Assembly (NCBI GenBank): GCA_028700875.1
Contig: JAQVRW010000151.1
Span: 1 to 7,275 of the forward strand
Direction of reading: 5' to 3'
Source: Candidatus Zixiibacteriota bacterium
GTDB lineage: Bacteria > Zixibacteria > MSB-5A5 > GN15 > JAAZOE01
DNA length: 7,275 bases
The position numbers were made by a program, and so were the translations under genes. Every line of letters begins with the position of its first letter. The stretch's first letter is position 1. Below the pieces are notes generated by a model. The model had not been told where the DNA came from. It worked only from the letters and a program-made list of their open reading frames with translations, and did not search any database. This document shows positions 1 to 6,550 of the stretch, piece by piece.

Positions 1-1842
1 TCCGTACTTGATATAATATCCGGCGGTATTGGCGAAGGCGTCGGGATCGCCGTGCACCGCAGTGAGCACAGCCGGATCGCCGGTCAGGTTAAACTGGGTC
101 TGGCGGTTGGTGCGGTTCTTCCTCAGGTAACTGCCGCCTGTTTTCAGCTTCGTCGATGAGGAAATTTGCAATGTGAAATTGAGGTTATACTCCTGATTGG
201 TCTCCTTCAGATCGCGCCAGTACCGGGAGGGCCACCGGTATCCACTGCCCGTGCTCCAGATCGTATCGACCTCGGGATAGTTGGAATCGTCAACCCGCAC
301 GCTGCTGATGAATTGGCGCAAGTCCGGCTGTTGTTGTCGGGCATGGGAATTGCCGATCAACCAATCGACCCGGAGGGGCAATCCGGTCCTCAATTGATGA
401 CCACCCTTAAACTGCACGGTGCTGATGTTCCGCTCGGTATAACTTAACACGCTGGATTCGCGCCATTCCCCTTCGGTCCCGTTTTCGTAGTTGCGCCCTT
501 TCAGGAAGCGGGCTTCGGATTCGCCGCTGCGATTGTAGATGTAATTGACACCCAGGGTGTGATGCGTCCCCAGGCTGTACGACAAGCCGGCCAACCCGCC
601 CCAGAGGACTTCATCGACGCTCCGGGTATCGGTGTACTGGTCGATGATTTCGAGGTCGGTGGCGTTGCGGGCCACGGAGAACTGGTAGTTGCCGTTATCA
701 TAGAACCGCGAACTGCGGGTATAGGTCAGACTGCCGATCATCCCGAGGGAGCGGCCGAAGAGTGAGAGATTGTCTCCAAACTGGAAACCATAATTCTGGT
801 TCAAAGGAATGGTCCGTTTGCTGGGCGCCCAATCGGTGTTGAACGATTGGCTGGCTTGGCGGAGGAATACCGCGGCGGCCGAATCCTTGATGATGGTATT
901 GCCCCGGGGCAGACGATCGAGATTGGCTTGATCGTCGAAAAACGACGGCATCGCCCGGCTGCCGTCGTCCGTACCCAGCCAGTCTGTCGTGCTGGATGAT
1001 CCTCTCAACACGTCCTTGAACGTCGCCAGGGAATTGGAGGACGTGCCCGTCGTGAATTTCACCGTCCGCTGCTCGGGGAAATCCTTGGTGACCAGGTTGA
1101 CGCTGCCACCGGAAAAGTTGCCCGGCATATCGGCCGTGAAACTTTTGGTCACGACGATATTGTCAAGCAGGTCCGCCGGAATCAAATCGAGCGGGACGGC
1201 CTGTTTATCGGGGTCGGGCGTGGGGACCAGGGTGCCGTTGAGCTGGGTATTGGTATATCGGTCGCCCAGGCCGCGGATGAACACATACTTTCCGTCCGTC
1301 GATGCTCCCGTGACGCGGCTGATCGCTTGGGCGGCGGTCCCGCTTCCGGAGCGGGAAATCGCCTGGGAGCTGATGGCATCCTTGACCGCCACAGCGGCCT
1401 GACGATCGCGCAAGAGCGCCGCTTCGGTGCTTTGGTTGGCTTTGGCTCGAACGACCACCGTCTTCTGCGATTCGATTGGTCTTTCGGTCAGGGTGATGGT
1501 CAGGTCGGTGCCGCCCTTCTTCACTTCGACGCCCTCGATTTGCGTCGGCGAATACCCGATACTGCTGACTACCAGCGTGTGGACGCCGACAGGAACGTTA
1601 CGAACGATGAATTTGCCGGCGAGATTCGTCTTGGCTCCGGTGGCGGTGTTCTCCAGCATCACAGAAGCCCCGACCATCGGTTCGCCGGTTTTCGAATCCA
1701 CGACGGTGCCGGTAATCTGCCCCGTTTGGGCGACCGCCGTCGTGAATAACGGTCCCGTTATACACACCATCCACAACACCGTCACACAGAGAGTTTTCCC
1801 CACGACGTGTCCTAACATCCTTGTCTTCCCCTGATTTGACAT
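1..1842 (-). CDS. TonB-dependent outer-membrane receptor, SusC/RagA-like, N-terminal part
   Basis: This frame stays open for 614 codons from an ATG at 1842 to the left edge, so the C-terminus lies outside the window. AGGAAG sits five bases before the ATG and supports the start. Residues 1-38 form a signal peptide with a hydrophobic core and a cleavage site after AVA-38. Residues 41-120 read as a carboxypeptidase-regulatory-like beta-sandwich (TGTVVDSKTGEPMVGASV, then SSIGY near 93-97). A TonB-box-like KTVVVRA follows at 127-133. Residues 145-255 are the plug, with YVFIRGLGDRYTNTQLNG at 186-203 and a DMPGNFSGGSVNLVTKDFPE stretch, both typical of the family. The remainder, with aromatic-rich alternating strands, is the start of the beta-barrel. 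Family members usually have about 900-1000 residues, so roughly a third is missing. The family imports large substrates across the outer membrane using TonB energy; the substrate cannot be told here. No SusD-like partner is visible. Confidence 0.93.
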   Translation of the reverse strand, partial: MSNQGKTRMLGHVVGKTLCVTVLWMVCITGPLFTTAVAQTGQITGTVVDSKTGEPMVGASVMLENTATGAKTNLAGKFIVRNVPVGVHTLVVSSIGYSPTQIEGVEVKKGGTDLTITLTERPIESQKTVVVRAKANQSTEAALLRDRQAAVAVKDAISSQAISRSGSGTAAQAISRVTGASTDGKYVFIRGLGDRYTNTQLNGTLVPTPDPDKQAVPLDLIPADLLDNIVVTKSFTADMPGNFSGGSVNLVTKDFPEQRTVKFTTGTSSNSLATFKDVLRGSSSTTDWLGTDDGSRAMPSFFDDQANLDRLPRGNTIIKDSAAAVFLRQASQSFNTDWAPSKRTIPLNQNYGFQFGDNLSLFGRSLGMIGSLTYTRSSRFYDNGNYQFSVARNATDLEIIDQYTDTRSVDEVLWGGLAGLSYSLGTHHTLGVNYIYNRSGESEARFLKGRNYENGTEGEWRESSVLSYTERNISTVQFKGGHQLRTGLPLRVDWLIGNSHARQQQPDLRQFISSVRVDDSNYPEVDTIWSTGSGYRWPSRYWRDLKETNQEYNLNFTLQISSSTKLKTGGSYLRKNRTNRQTQFNLTGDPAVLTAVHGDPDAFANTAGYYIKYG

Positions 1843-1888
1843 GCTTTCTTCCTTTTTCTGGTCCTTTGTCCTGCGATTCGATCATTTC

Positions 1889-1919
1889 CCGCCGCGCGGG
1901 CGGCGGCCAACGGTTTTTT
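1889..1919. other. GC-rich hairpin with adjacent T/A run in the receptor leader
   Basis: CCGCC (1889-1893) can pair with GGCGG (1899-1903) around a five-base loop; an alternative CCCGC/GCGGG pairing also exists. Six T residues follow at 1914-1919 on the plus strand. No plus-strand gene ends here, and eight to ten bases separate stem and T-run, so a working terminator is doubtful. On the minus strand the hairpin would lie in the receptor 5' leader, about 46 bases before the start codon and clear of the ribosome binding site. It could influence mRNA stability or leader folding. Confidence 0.3.
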
Positions 1920-1947
1920 GTTATCACGGCAAATCAACACTTGGGTT

Positions 1948-1968
1948 GTTAATTCCGGATGAGGAAGT
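1948..1968 (-). repeat. 21-bp leader repeat, copy A (upstream of the TonB receptor)
   Basis: Read on the minus strand this is ACTTCCTCATCCGG-A-ATTAAC. It matches the second copy at 2383-2403 at 20 of 21 positions. It lies 105 bases before the receptor start codon. In both copies ATTTGC follows 12-13 bases downstream, then CGTGA and an A-rich stretch before a CGGTT/CCGTT-like sequence. A shared promoter or leader element is more likely than chance, but its role is not known. No recognised riboswitch family fits. Confidence 0.6.
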
Positions 1969-2135
1969 AGTCATTTGTCCATTCAATTACTGTTTGGTGT
2001 CGATAATACCGATGCAGGCAAGGCTTACCGCACTCCCCCGGAATCACCGAATCCATTAATGATAGGGGAAATGGCCATTCGGATTGGGTTCCTGCGGCTA
2101 TGCGGCCATCGCCGAGGGTGATTTGAACCGGCCCG
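1969..2135. other. Intergenic stretch with no supported gene
   Basis: I see no convincing gene here. Short minus-strand frames lack a ribosome binding site. A weak inverted repeat, ATGGCC (2071-2076) with GGCCAT (2104-2109), is the only structure noted. On the minus strand TATTAT occurs in the stretch, but no matching -35 hexamer lies at the right distance, so I do not call a promoter. Together with 1843-1947 this forms the long upstream region of the receptor gene. Confidence 0.5.
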
Positions 2136-2309
2136 TTAGAAATGCACCGTCGGTTGCGATCCAAGTCTGATCAGCGAGTACCGTCCGAGCAGGATTCGAT
2201 TAGCGACGGATACGAATCGATCCGGCCGCAGGCTTTGCAGGCCGTACGGATGCCACAGGCGCTTCTCCCCCTTGCGCGGATACCTTATTGAAATTTTTCT
2301 TCTGGGCAT
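2136..2309 (-). CDS. Possible small basic protein, 57 residues, unknown function
   Basis: The ORF starts at an ATG preceded by GGGGAGA seven bases upstream, a reasonable ribosome binding site, and ends at TAA. The product would begin MPRRKISIRYPRKGEKRLW and end SQPTVHF. By count it has 13 Arg/Lys and two acidic residues, so it is strongly basic. It has no signal peptide or membrane segment, and I do not recognise a family. It sits between two minus-strand genes, with repeat copy B 73 bases before its start, the same arrangement as copy A and the receptor gene. Against it: the frame is also open upstream of the ATG as far as 2450, and two stem-loops lie inside the ORF, so this could instead be structured non-coding sequence or an old gene remnant. 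Confidence 0.35.
   Translation of the reverse strand: MPRRKISIRYPRKGEKRLWHPYGLQSLRPDRFVSVANRILLGRYSLIRLGSQPTVHF
2192..2244. other. Two adjacent imperfect stem-loops
   Basis: The first hairpin pairs GGATTCGATT (2192-2201) with AATCGATCC (2215-2223), leaving one bulged base and a 13-base loop. The second pairs CGGCCGCA (2223-2230) with TGCaGGCCG (2236-2244), with one bulged base and a five-base loop. They abut at 2223. No T-run follows on either strand, so they do not look like terminators. They overlap the possible small ORF and could be a structured RNA element or coincidence in GC-rich DNA. Confidence 0.35.
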
Positions 2310-2382
2310 GACCAATCTCCCCGTTTGAGTAAACCGTTTTGTCGTCGGTCGTTCACGACTGCCAGCAAATTTGCCCGCATGC

Positions 2383-2403
2383 GTTAATGCCGGATGAGGA
2401 AGT
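2383..2403 (-). repeat. 21-bp leader repeat, copy B (upstream of the possible small ORF)
   Basis: Read on the minus strand this is ACTTCCTCATCCGG-C-ATTAAC, differing from copy A (1948-1968) at one base. ATTTGC follows 12 bases later, and CGTGA then ACAAAACGGTT further on, echoing the copy A leader in the same order. It lies 73 bases before the ATG at 2309 and about 80 bases after the stop of the secreted protein gene. The ordered similarity beyond the 21 bp suggests a duplicated regulatory or leader region. Confidence 0.6.
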
Positions 2404-2483
2404 GATATTATTTTCGTGCGAATTTGGTTCAAAACGGCGGGAATACACATGCCCGTTCGCGGCGGAGGCGGTGCAACCGGCGC

Positions 2484-3209
2484 CTATTGCAGATAAAGAC
2501 GAACGAAGTTGTTCAGCCGTGTTTGTAATAGTCTCGCCTGGCGTCTAAACAGGGGATGGTCCCGTTTGATCAGGGCGTCCTTAATCCGTTGTGCCAGGAC
2601 TCGGTAGTAGGCGAATTCCTCACGGATCATCGTCGTCTTGTCGCTAATCTCCGCCGGGATGACACTTTGCTCCAAATCGACCGCCTGGACCAGGAGAGTA
2701 TCGGTTTCCGCTGTCAGACAACTGTCATCGCTTGCATCCCATTGACTGGCCACGAAATGCTCGACTCTCGAATGGAGTTTTTCGAAGGCCGGGTACGGGG
2801 TGGGACGAATCATCGCCGTCGTTGTATCGAGTTCGGCCTTGATGCGGGGCAACAGCTCGGCGATCAAGCCTGAGTCCCTATTCCCGGCCGCCGCGCCGTA
2901 TTGAATGATATATTTCTCAAGGGTGGTAGTGTGCTTTTTGTAACGGTCGTATTTCTTGCCATTGTGGGATGAATATCCCAGATCGATAAGGCTTGGCAGC
3001 ACATTCAGGAGTCGAGGACCGGCTTCATATAATGCGTCCCAGCTTCTGGCAGGCCAGGCGGTTTGCCACAATGGTGAGATCACGCTGTCCAATGGGGCCA
3101 GATCGTTCTGTCCATGCAAACGGCCAGAGCCAGAGGAAGATTCCTGTGCATACGCGGCTCCGAAGGCAAAAACCGTCAGCAGGACCAAGTACTTCAAGGA
3201 TTGTCGCAT
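2484..3209 (-). CDS. Secreted/periplasmic helical protein of unknown function
   Basis: The product has 241 residues. Residues 1-21 are a signal peptide (KYLVLLTVFAFGAAYA), with likely cleavage before Gln-22, so it is exported. The ATG at 3209 is chosen over a GTG eight codons upstream (3233) because GAGGTG lies five bases before the ATG and the signal peptide then has a normal n-region. The mature part is predicted by eye to be almost all helical, and Cys-164 is its only cysteine. Residues about 60-135 and 170-240 share a pattern: a helix ending in VLP or VIP, a Lys/Arg-rich helix, and a helix with a leucine-rich PRI or ARL end. This suggests an internal duplication of a helical-hairpin unit, possibly a four-helix-bundle fold. 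I do not recognise the family. It has its own upstream region and probably its own promoter, divergent from the restriction operon; cotranscription with the downstream receptor gene is possible but the gap is 641 bases. Confidence 0.8.
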   Translation of the reverse strand: MRQSLKYLVLLTVFAFGAAYAQESSSGSGRLHGQNDLAPLDSVISPLWQTAWPARSWDALYEAGPRLLNVLPSLIDLGYSSHNGKKYDRYKKHTTTLEKYIIQYGAAAGNRDSGLIAELLPRIKAELDTTTAMIRPTPYPAFEKLHSRVEHFVASQWDASDDSCLTAETDTLLVQAVDLEQSVIPAEISDKTTMIREEFAYYRVLAQRIKDALIKRDHPLFRRQARLLQTRLNNFVRLYLQ

Positions 3210-3220
3210 GATATCACCTC
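3210..3220 (-). promoter_or_regulatory. Ribosome binding site fixing the start of the secreted protein
   Basis: The minus strand reads AGAGGTGATATC directly before the ATG at 3209. GAGGTG is a near-ideal Shine-Dalgarno match five bases from the ATG. This decides the start in favour of 3209, not the in-frame GTG at 3233, which has no comparable site. Confidence 0.7.
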
Positions 3221-3233
3221 TTAAGCTTCTCAC

Positions 3234-3426
3234 GCCGCCCGCCGGGGGACACCCTTTTGCCTGATTTCTCAGTCATCCAGTTTAGAAAGATGGCCGGTTG
3301 TGTTAGCGTATGATTATGGACTTGTAATATTTCCTCTCGACGTTGGGGTGCAAAATCGATTCTCCCAACGCCGTCGCGAACCCGATCACCAGGGTCGGTA
3401 CTGGCGCCCATGGGTCCATATTCCCC
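3234..3426. other. Divergent intergenic region with inverted repeats
   Basis: This part of the divergent intergenic region shows no gene I can support. It contains a hairpin pairing CGTTGGG (3341-3347) with CCCAACG (3364-3370), extendable by CGA/TCG across a three-base bulge, and an eight-base palindrome CCCATGGG (3407-3414) just upstream of the promoter called at 3427. The palindrome is placed where an operator could be. No convincing minus-strand promoter for the secreted protein could be found by eye. Short ORFs on both strands look like chance frames. Confidence 0.45.
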
Positions 3427-3455
3427 TTGACGGGAGGGTTGGAAAGTGCAATAAT
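3427..3455 (+). promoter_or_regulatory. Sigma70-like promoter for the helicase-nuclease/Fic operon
   Basis: TTGACG (3427-3432) and AATAAT (3450-3455) each match five of six consensus bases, with the ideal 17-base spacer. Transcription would begin near 3462 and leave a leader of about 90 bases before the ATG at 3551. It is correctly placed and oriented for the downstream gene. The call assumes a sigma70-type consensus; if the host is a Bacteroidetes with its different consensus (TTTG/TAnnTTTG), the match could be fortuitous. Confidence 0.5.
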
Positions 3456-3550
3456 GTATGTGATTCAAGGCACTATTCGCAACGAGCAGGCGCAAGGGCA
3501 CGCCGAGAGAGATTCAATGCGGTCACGGCTTTCGGCAATGAGGCGACGGC

Positions 3551-6550
3551 ATGGCAGATGAACTGATCGAAAATCCGATTCTTAACTCACCATATTCCGA
3601 ACCAAACCGTCATTTCAAATTCGGTGACGAGGGGATCACCAACGAGATTATCGAATCCCGCCGAGTAAGCGCCTATTTTATCCCCATCCCGCGTCCCAAG
3701 AAGAAATCGGCGCAGATCGAATTCGAGACCCAATGGACTCAAGACCGGATCAAGGAAATCGACCATGTCAACCGCATACGGCAACGGGTAAATGCCTGGC
3801 GGAAAGGAAATTACTCCGGGATAACCCATGTCACCCGCCGGCTTCTGCAATATTGGACCAACCCGGATCGCGGGCGAAAACTGTTCTTCTGCCAGATTGA
3901 GGCCCTGGAGACGCTGATCTATCTGCTGGAAGTTGCCAACCGTTATGGCGACGGATGGATCGAAAACGATTTGCGGCAGGCCAATGATTTATCCAATCCC
4001 GGGCTAAACCGGATCGCCTGCAAGATGGCGACGGGAAGCGGCAAAACCGTCGTCATGGCCATGATCATCGCTTGGCAGGCCCTCAATAAGATCGAAAACG
4101 CACAGGATGCCCGTTTCTCCGATACCTTTCTGATTGTCTCACCCGGCATAACCATCCGTGACCGTTTGCGGGTGCTTCTGCCGAATGATCCTCACAACTA
4201 TTATGACGAGCGGGATATCCTGCCGGGTGAATTCAAGGGATACCTGGGGAAGGCCCGGATTTTCATCACCAACTTCCATACCCTAAAATTGCGGGAAAAA
4301 GTCTCTGCTCCAAAGCTGACAAAGAAAATCCTCTCTGAGAACGGGCAGGACGCGTTTTTGGAATCGCCTGATGAGATGGTGCGCCGGGTATGTAAGTCTC
4401 TTGGGAATAAGAAGAATATCGTCATCATCAATGATGAGGCCCACCACTGCTATCGCCACCATCCGGAAATAGACGAAGAAGTGGAAATCCTGACCGGCGA
4501 TGAGAAGCAGGAAGCCAAGAAACGGGAAGAAGCCGCCCGCGTTTGGATATCAGGGATCGAGGCGATCAAAGCCAAAATCGGCGTCAGGGCGATTTATGAC
4601 CTTTCCGCCACGCCATTTTTCCTTCGGGGGTCTGGGTATCCCGAGGGTACCTTGTTCGGTTGGGTTGTCTCCGATTTTTCCCTGATCGACGCCATCGAAT
4701 CCGGAATCGTCAAAATCCCCAGGGTTCCGGTGTCTGACAACGCCATGACCGGAAAAATGCCGACCTACCGTGATCTATGGATTCGGATACGGGAAGACCT
4801 TCCGCGCAAAGGACGCCGGACCGGGCCGGTAGGCGGTGAACCCAAACTCCCGCTGGAATTGGAAGCGGCGCTGCACAGCCTCTATGAAAATTACCGGCAG
4901 TACCATGAACGATGGGAAAGCAACCTCCAAGCCATTCAGCAGGGCCAAACGCCACCGGTGTTTATCGTTGTCTGCAACAACACCAATGTTTCCAAGATGG
5001 TCTATGACTATGTCTCCGGCTGGGAAAAGAAACTCCCGGATGGTTCCTCGGTTTTGGTGCCGGGTAACTTGCCGCTATTCAGCAATGTCGAAAACGGCCT
5101 ATGGACGGCACGTACCAAAACCATCCTTGTAGACAGCGAGCAACTGGAATCCGGCGAGGCGATGAGCGATGATTTCAAGAGAATCGCCGCCGTGGAGATC
5201 GAGGAATTCAAGGCCGAATACCGACAGCGGTTCCCCGGACGCGACACCGAAAAATTGACCGATGAAGATATTCTGCGCGAGGTTATGAACACGGTTGGCA
5301 AGCAGGGGAAGCTTGGGGAACAGATTAAGTGCGTCGTCAGCGTATCGATGCTGACCGAGGGATGGGACGCTAATACCGTCACGCACATTCTCGGAGTCCG
5401 CGCTTTTGGCACACAGCTTCTGTGCGAACAGGTTGTCGGGCGGGGTCTGCGGCGGACATCCTACGCCGTTGATGACGATGGGCGATTTGCGCCGGAGTAC
5501 GCCGAGGTCTATGGCGTGCCATTTTCGTTTATTCCCTGCTCAGGCTCAATTAGAATAGTGACACCCGGCCCGATTCCCACGCATATTCGGGCGCTGGATG
5601 ACCGCCGCGAACGGGAAATCCGTTTTCCCCGCATTATCGGATATAAGTTCGATTTCTCCGGAGAGCGGTTGAACGCCGCTTTCACCGAGGAATCGAAACT
5701 GACTCTGTCCACCAGGGATGTTCCCACAAAAACCATCAGCGAAGATATTATCGGCGACCAGAGCATTCATACGCTGGATGATCTCAAGAATCGGCGGGAA
5801 AACGAAGTCGCCTTCCTGCTGGCAAAGCATATTTTGGCCAAATATTTCCGTGACGATGACGGCAACGACCGGCCCTGGCTGTTCCCGCAGTTGCTCGAAA
5901 TCGCCAAGGGCTGGATGGCGGATTATGTCGTCTGCCAGGACGACACTTTCCCTCAGTTGCTCTTGCTTCAACGCCATGCTCATGACGCCGCCGACAAGAT
6001 TTATCGGGCGATTCCGCCGGCCACTCCGGGCGCGACCACATTGAAACCGATCTTGAAACCATATGAAACCTGGGGCTCAACCAATTTCGTCAGTTTCGAC
6101 ACCACCAAAAACACCTATCCCACCCAGGCGGACAAATGCCACATTTCGCACGTCGTCGCCGATACCGATTCATGGGAACAAAAGATGGCTCAGTCGCTGG
6201 AAGACATGGACGAAGTTTACTCGTACGTGAAGAACCAAAACCTGGGGTTTGCCATTCCATACACGATTGACGGCGAGGAGCACAGCTATATCCCCGACTT
6301 CATCGCCCGGATGGACGACGGCCACGGCCCAGATGATTTACTGAATGTGATCATTGAAGTTACTGGCGAGGCCCGACGGGACAAATTGGCCAAAGTGGAG
6401 ACTGCACGCAAGCTTTGGATTCCGGCGGTCAACAACCACGGCAGCCTGGGGCGGTGGACCTTTATCGAAGTCGGTGATCCGTGGAATGGAAAAAACGCGA
6501 TCCGATCTCGGCTTTCGCATGCAACCGCAGGCAGGGAGGCCAAGTTATGA
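3551..6550 (+). CDS. Type III restriction Res-like DEAH helicase-nuclease (BPTD_3080-type)
   Basis: The product has 999 residues. An in-frame TGA at 3539-3541 rules out earlier starts; the ribosome binding site is weak (AGGCG). The N-terminus (ENPILNSP, GITNEI, SAYFIPIP) resembles the family NCBI calls BPTD_3080 restriction endonucleases, from memory. Helicase motifs in order: Walker A ATGSGKT at 160-166, DEAH at 295-298 (motif II), SAT at 352-354 (motif III), TEGWDA at 602-607, and QVVGRGLRR at 627-635 (motif VI). These are all intact, so an ATP-driven DNA translocase is expected. A C-terminal PD-(D/E)XK-like nuclease shows YIPDF at 913-917 and IIEVTG at 934-939, followed by DK at 944-945. 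The usual ExK lysine is threonine here (E936-V-T938). Length agrees with a full Res-type protein. In type III systems Res works with a Mod methyltransferase in the cytoplasm; none is visible here. Its stop overlaps the start of the Fic gene. Confidence 0.9.
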   Translation: MADELIENPILNSPYSEPNRHFKFGDEGITNEIIESRRVSAYFIPIPRPKKKSAQIEFETQWTQDRIKEIDHVNRIRQRVNAWRKGNYSGITHVTRRLLQYWTNPDRGRKLFFCQIEALETLIYLLEVANRYGDGWIENDLRQANDLSNPGLNRIACKMATGSGKTVVMAMIIAWQALNKIENAQDARFSDTFLIVSPGITIRDRLRVLLPNDPHNYYDERDILPGEFKGYLGKARIFITNFHTLKLREKVSAPKLTKKILSENGQDAFLESPDEMVRRVCKSLGNKKNIVIINDEAHHCYRHHPEIDEEVEILTGDEKQEAKKREEAARVWISGIEAIKAKIGVRAIYDLSATPFFLRGSGYPEGTLFGWVVSDFSLIDAIESGIVKIPRVPVSDNAMTGKMPTYRDLWIRIREDLPRKGRRTGPVGGEPKLPLELEAALHSLYENYRQYHERWESNLQAIQQGQTPPVFIVVCNNTNVSKMVYDYVSGWEKKLPDGSSVLVPGNLPLFSNVENGLWTARTKTILVDSEQLESGEAMSDDFKRIAAVEIEEFKAEYRQRFPGRDTEKLTDEDILREVMNTVGKQGKLGEQIKCVVSVSMLTEGWDANTVTHILGVRAFGTQLLCEQVVGRGLRRTSYAVDDDGRFAPEYAEVYGVPFSFIPCSGSIRIVTPGPIPTHIRALDDRREREIRFPRIIGYKFDFSGERLNAAFTEESKLTLSTRDVPTKTISEDIIGDQSIHTLDDLKNRRENEVAFLLAKHILAKYFRDDDGNDRPWLFPQLLEIAKGWMADYVVCQDDTFPQLLLLQRHAHDAADKIYRAIPPATPGATTLKPILKPYETWGSTNFVSFDTTKNTYPTQADKCHISHVVADTDSWEQKMAQSLEDMDEVYSYVKNQNLGFAIPYTIDGEEHSYIPDFIARMDDGHGPDDLLNVIIEVTGEARRDKLAKVETARKLWIPAVNNHGSLGRWTFIEVGDPWNGKNAIRSRLSHATAGREAKL
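6534..6539 (+). promoter_or_regulatory. Ribosome binding site of the Fic gene inside the helicase gene
   Basis: GGGAGG lies seven bases before the ATG at 6547 and within the last codons of the helicase-nuclease gene. It is much stronger than that gene's own site. With the ATGA overlap, it points to translational coupling and possibly higher Fic output per mRNA. Confidence 0.7.

Noticed and set aside
1327..1834. Two overlapping plus-strand ORFs of about 140 residues
   Set aside because: They lie antisense to the signal peptide, regulatory-like domain and plug of the TonB receptor, whose frame carries clear family motifs.
1888..1920. Intrinsic terminator on the plus strand (GC stem then six T)
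   Set aside because: No plus-strand transcript is expected to end here, and the T-run is separated from the stem by several bases; kept only as a leader hairpin.
1949..2164. 71-residue minus-strand ORF
   Set aside because: It overlaps the better-supported 57-residue ORF in another frame, has no ribosome binding site at its start codons, and shows no recognisable motif.
2310..2450. Longer form of the small basic ORF, starting at 2450
   Set aside because: There is no ribosome binding site at 2450, and the extension covers repeat copy B and its leader, while the ATG at 2309 has GGGGAGA at proper spacing.
1843..2483. Riboswitch, tRNA or CRISPR array in the gap
   Set aside because: The paired 21-bp sequences are only two copies 415 bases apart, with no regular spacing, and no cloverleaf or known riboswitch core could be recognised.
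3210..3233. Upstream GTG start at 3233 for the secreted protein (adds eight residues)
   Set aside because: The ATG at 3209 has a strong ribosome binding site five bases away; the extension would place that site inside the coding sequence and lengthen the signal peptide n-region.
3214..3566. Overlapping ORFs of 72-95 residues on both strands in the divergent gap
   Set aside because: None has a ribosome binding site or a recognised domain, and they overlap one another, the promoter and the start of the helicase gene.
5008..5983. Minus-strand ORFs of 85-145 residues
   Set aside because: They are antisense to an intact helicase-nuclease frame with all motifs in order; typical shadow frames in GC-rich coding DNA.
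6250..6550. Frameshift or truncation at the end of the helicase-nuclease gene
   Set aside because: The C-terminal motifs (PDF, IIEVTG, LWIPAVNNHG, GRWTF) are continuous to the stop, and the length of 999 fits a complete protein.
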